Assembly: GCA_025935435.1 (NCBI GenBank)
Contig: JAICVH010000189.1
Span: 1-5,603 of the forward strand
Origin: Burkholderiales bacterium
Lineage (GTDB): Bacteria > Pseudomonadota > Gammaproteobacteria > Burkholderiales > Casimicrobiaceae
Direction: 5' to 3'
Length of the DNA: 5,603 nt
The notes under the pieces are model-generated. The model saw nothing but the letters and a program-made list of their open reading frames with translations. It did not search any database and was not told the origin of the DNA. Positions 4,769 through 5,603 of the stretch are shown here, piece after piece. A program made the position numbers and the translations under genes. The stretch's first letter is position 1. Every line of letters begins with the position of its first letter.

Positions 4769-5603
4769 CCGGGTGCGTGTTCGGCACGACGAACGCTTCC
4801 TTCAGATACTGATTCATCGGCACCGTCAGTTCCTTGGTCGCGAACCAGCGTGCGTATATACGGCGGATCTCGCCGCTCTGAAATAACTCGTTGAGCGTCC
4901 GGTCGACCAGCCGTTCGAAAGCCGGCTCGTCCTTGCGCAGCATGATCGCGTACGGCTCGACCGACAGGAACTTGCCGACGACCGCGAATTCGTCGGGTTG
5001 GCTGGCCTTCGAGATCAGGCCGTACAGCAACACGTCGTCCATCGGAAATGCAATCGCCTTGCCGTCGGCGACCGCGCGGAACGACTCGTCGTGATCCTTC
5101 GCCTCGAGAATCGTGAGTTTCAGCAGTCGATCATCGTTCATCTGGCGCAGCATCTTTTCGCTCGTCGTGCCCTTGGTGACGACGACCGTCTTGCCGCGAA
5201 GGTCGTCGACGCCCAAGATGTTGGACGACTTCCGCGCGAGCAGCTTGATGCCTGCGACGAACGTCGTGTACGCGAACGCGACGTCCTTCTGTCGATCGCG
5301 CGTGTTGGTCGTCGATCCGCATTCGAGGTCGACCTTGCCGTCCTTCACCATCGCGATGCGATTGGCGGACGTCACCGGCACGAAGCGGACGTCCAGCCGC
5401 GCGAGCTTGAGCTCGGTCTTGATGGCATCGGCGACCTTCAGGCACAGGTCGATCGTGTAGCCCTGCGGCTGCTTCTGGCTGTCGATGAACGAGAACGGGA
5501 CGCTCGCCTCGCGGACGCCGATCGTCAGCGTCGCGGTGTCGCGGACGCGCTTCAGCGTGCCGACCTGTTCAGCCGAAGATGCGATCGACGCTGCGGGTGC
5601 GGA
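4758..5603 (-). CDS. gltI: Glutamate/aspartate-type ABC transporter substrate-binding protein, 5' end outside window
   Basis: The open frame runs through the right edge, so 281 C-terminal residues are seen and the start lies beyond base 5603. The first visible residues (SAPAASIASSAEQ) look like the end of a Sec signal peptide and the start of the mature protein; the fold then begins with LKRVRDTATLTIGVREASVPFSFID. Segments shared with E. coli GltI as I recall it are VDLECGSTTNTRDRQKDVAF (91-110), the hinge strand VVVTKGTTSEKML (141-153), AKDHDESFR (168-176) and AFPMDDVLL (185-193). The protein would bind an acidic amino acid in the periplasm and hand it to an inner-membrane permease, whose genes are not in view. 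GTG at 5379-5381 is an internal codon, not the start, since the conserved domain continues upstream of it. No link to the lipid genes is evident. Related binding proteins for other polar amino acids cannot be excluded. Confidence 0.88.
   Translation of the reverse strand, partial: SAPAASIASSAEQVGTLKRVRDTATLTIGVREASVPFSFIDSQKQPQGYTIDLCLKVADAIKTELKLARLDVRFVPVTSANRIAMVKDGKVDLECGSTTNTRDRQKDVAFAYTTFVAGIKLLARKSSNILGVDDLRGKTVVVTKGTTSEKMLRQMNDDRLLKLTILEAKDHDESFRAVADGKAIAFPMDDVLLYGLISKASQPDEFAVVGKFLSVEPYAIMLRKDEPAFERLVDRTLNELFQSGEIRRIYARWFATKELTVPMNQYLKEAFVVPNTHPAWP

Noticed and set aside
5379..5381. GTG as the start of the binding protein
   Set aside because: The conserved binding-protein fold continues upstream in frame for 74 codons to the window edge, so this is an internal valine.
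1..5603. Mobile elements, CRISPR, tRNA or rRNA, toxin-antitoxin or phage genes
   Set aside because: No terminal repeats with transposase, no regularly spaced long repeats, no tRNA-like fold and no such protein families were seen.

Overview
High-GC, GC-skewed-codon DNA (Burkholderia-like betaproteobacterium is my best guess, from codon use and the style of the GltI-like protein and phasin; not proven). Six genes are visible, packed tightly, and each lies on the opposite strand from the one before it (+, -, +, -, +, -).

Layout. 1-126: last 41 codons of a probable alpha/beta hydrolase (+), containing the likely catalytic His. 135-2120: a 661-residue two-domain reductase (-), an N-terminal extended SDR (fatty acyl-CoA reductase type) joined to a C-terminal classical SDR, closely resembling as I recall it the Marinobacter fatty-alcohol-forming acyl-CoA reductase Maqu_2507. 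2354-2893: phasin of the PhaF/PhaI type (+). 2913-3194: acyl-CoA-binding protein (-). 3306-4754: wax ester synthase/diacylglycerol acyltransferase (+) with an intact HHxxxDG motif. 4758-5603: glutamate/aspartate-type periplasmic binding protein (-), cut by the window's right edge.

How they fit together. The four central genes make a coherent neutral-lipid module. The ACBP would carry long-chain acyl-CoA, the reductase would turn acyl-CoA into fatty alcohol, the WS/DGAT would esterify alcohol (or diacylglycerol) with a second acyl-CoA, and the phasin would coat the resulting inclusion. The truncated hydrolase might mobilise esters, but this is speculative. The GltI-like gene looks like an unrelated neighbour.

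Regulatory layout. There are two divergent intergenic regions: 2121-2353 between reductase and phasin, and 3195-3305 between ACBP and WS/DGAT. Both carry candidate promoters and short direct repeats with a 16-bp period. The three convergent junctions have gaps of only 8, 19 and 3 bp, and each has a short inverted repeat that overlaps one or both stop codons. No RNA genes, mobile elements or CRISPR arrays were seen.
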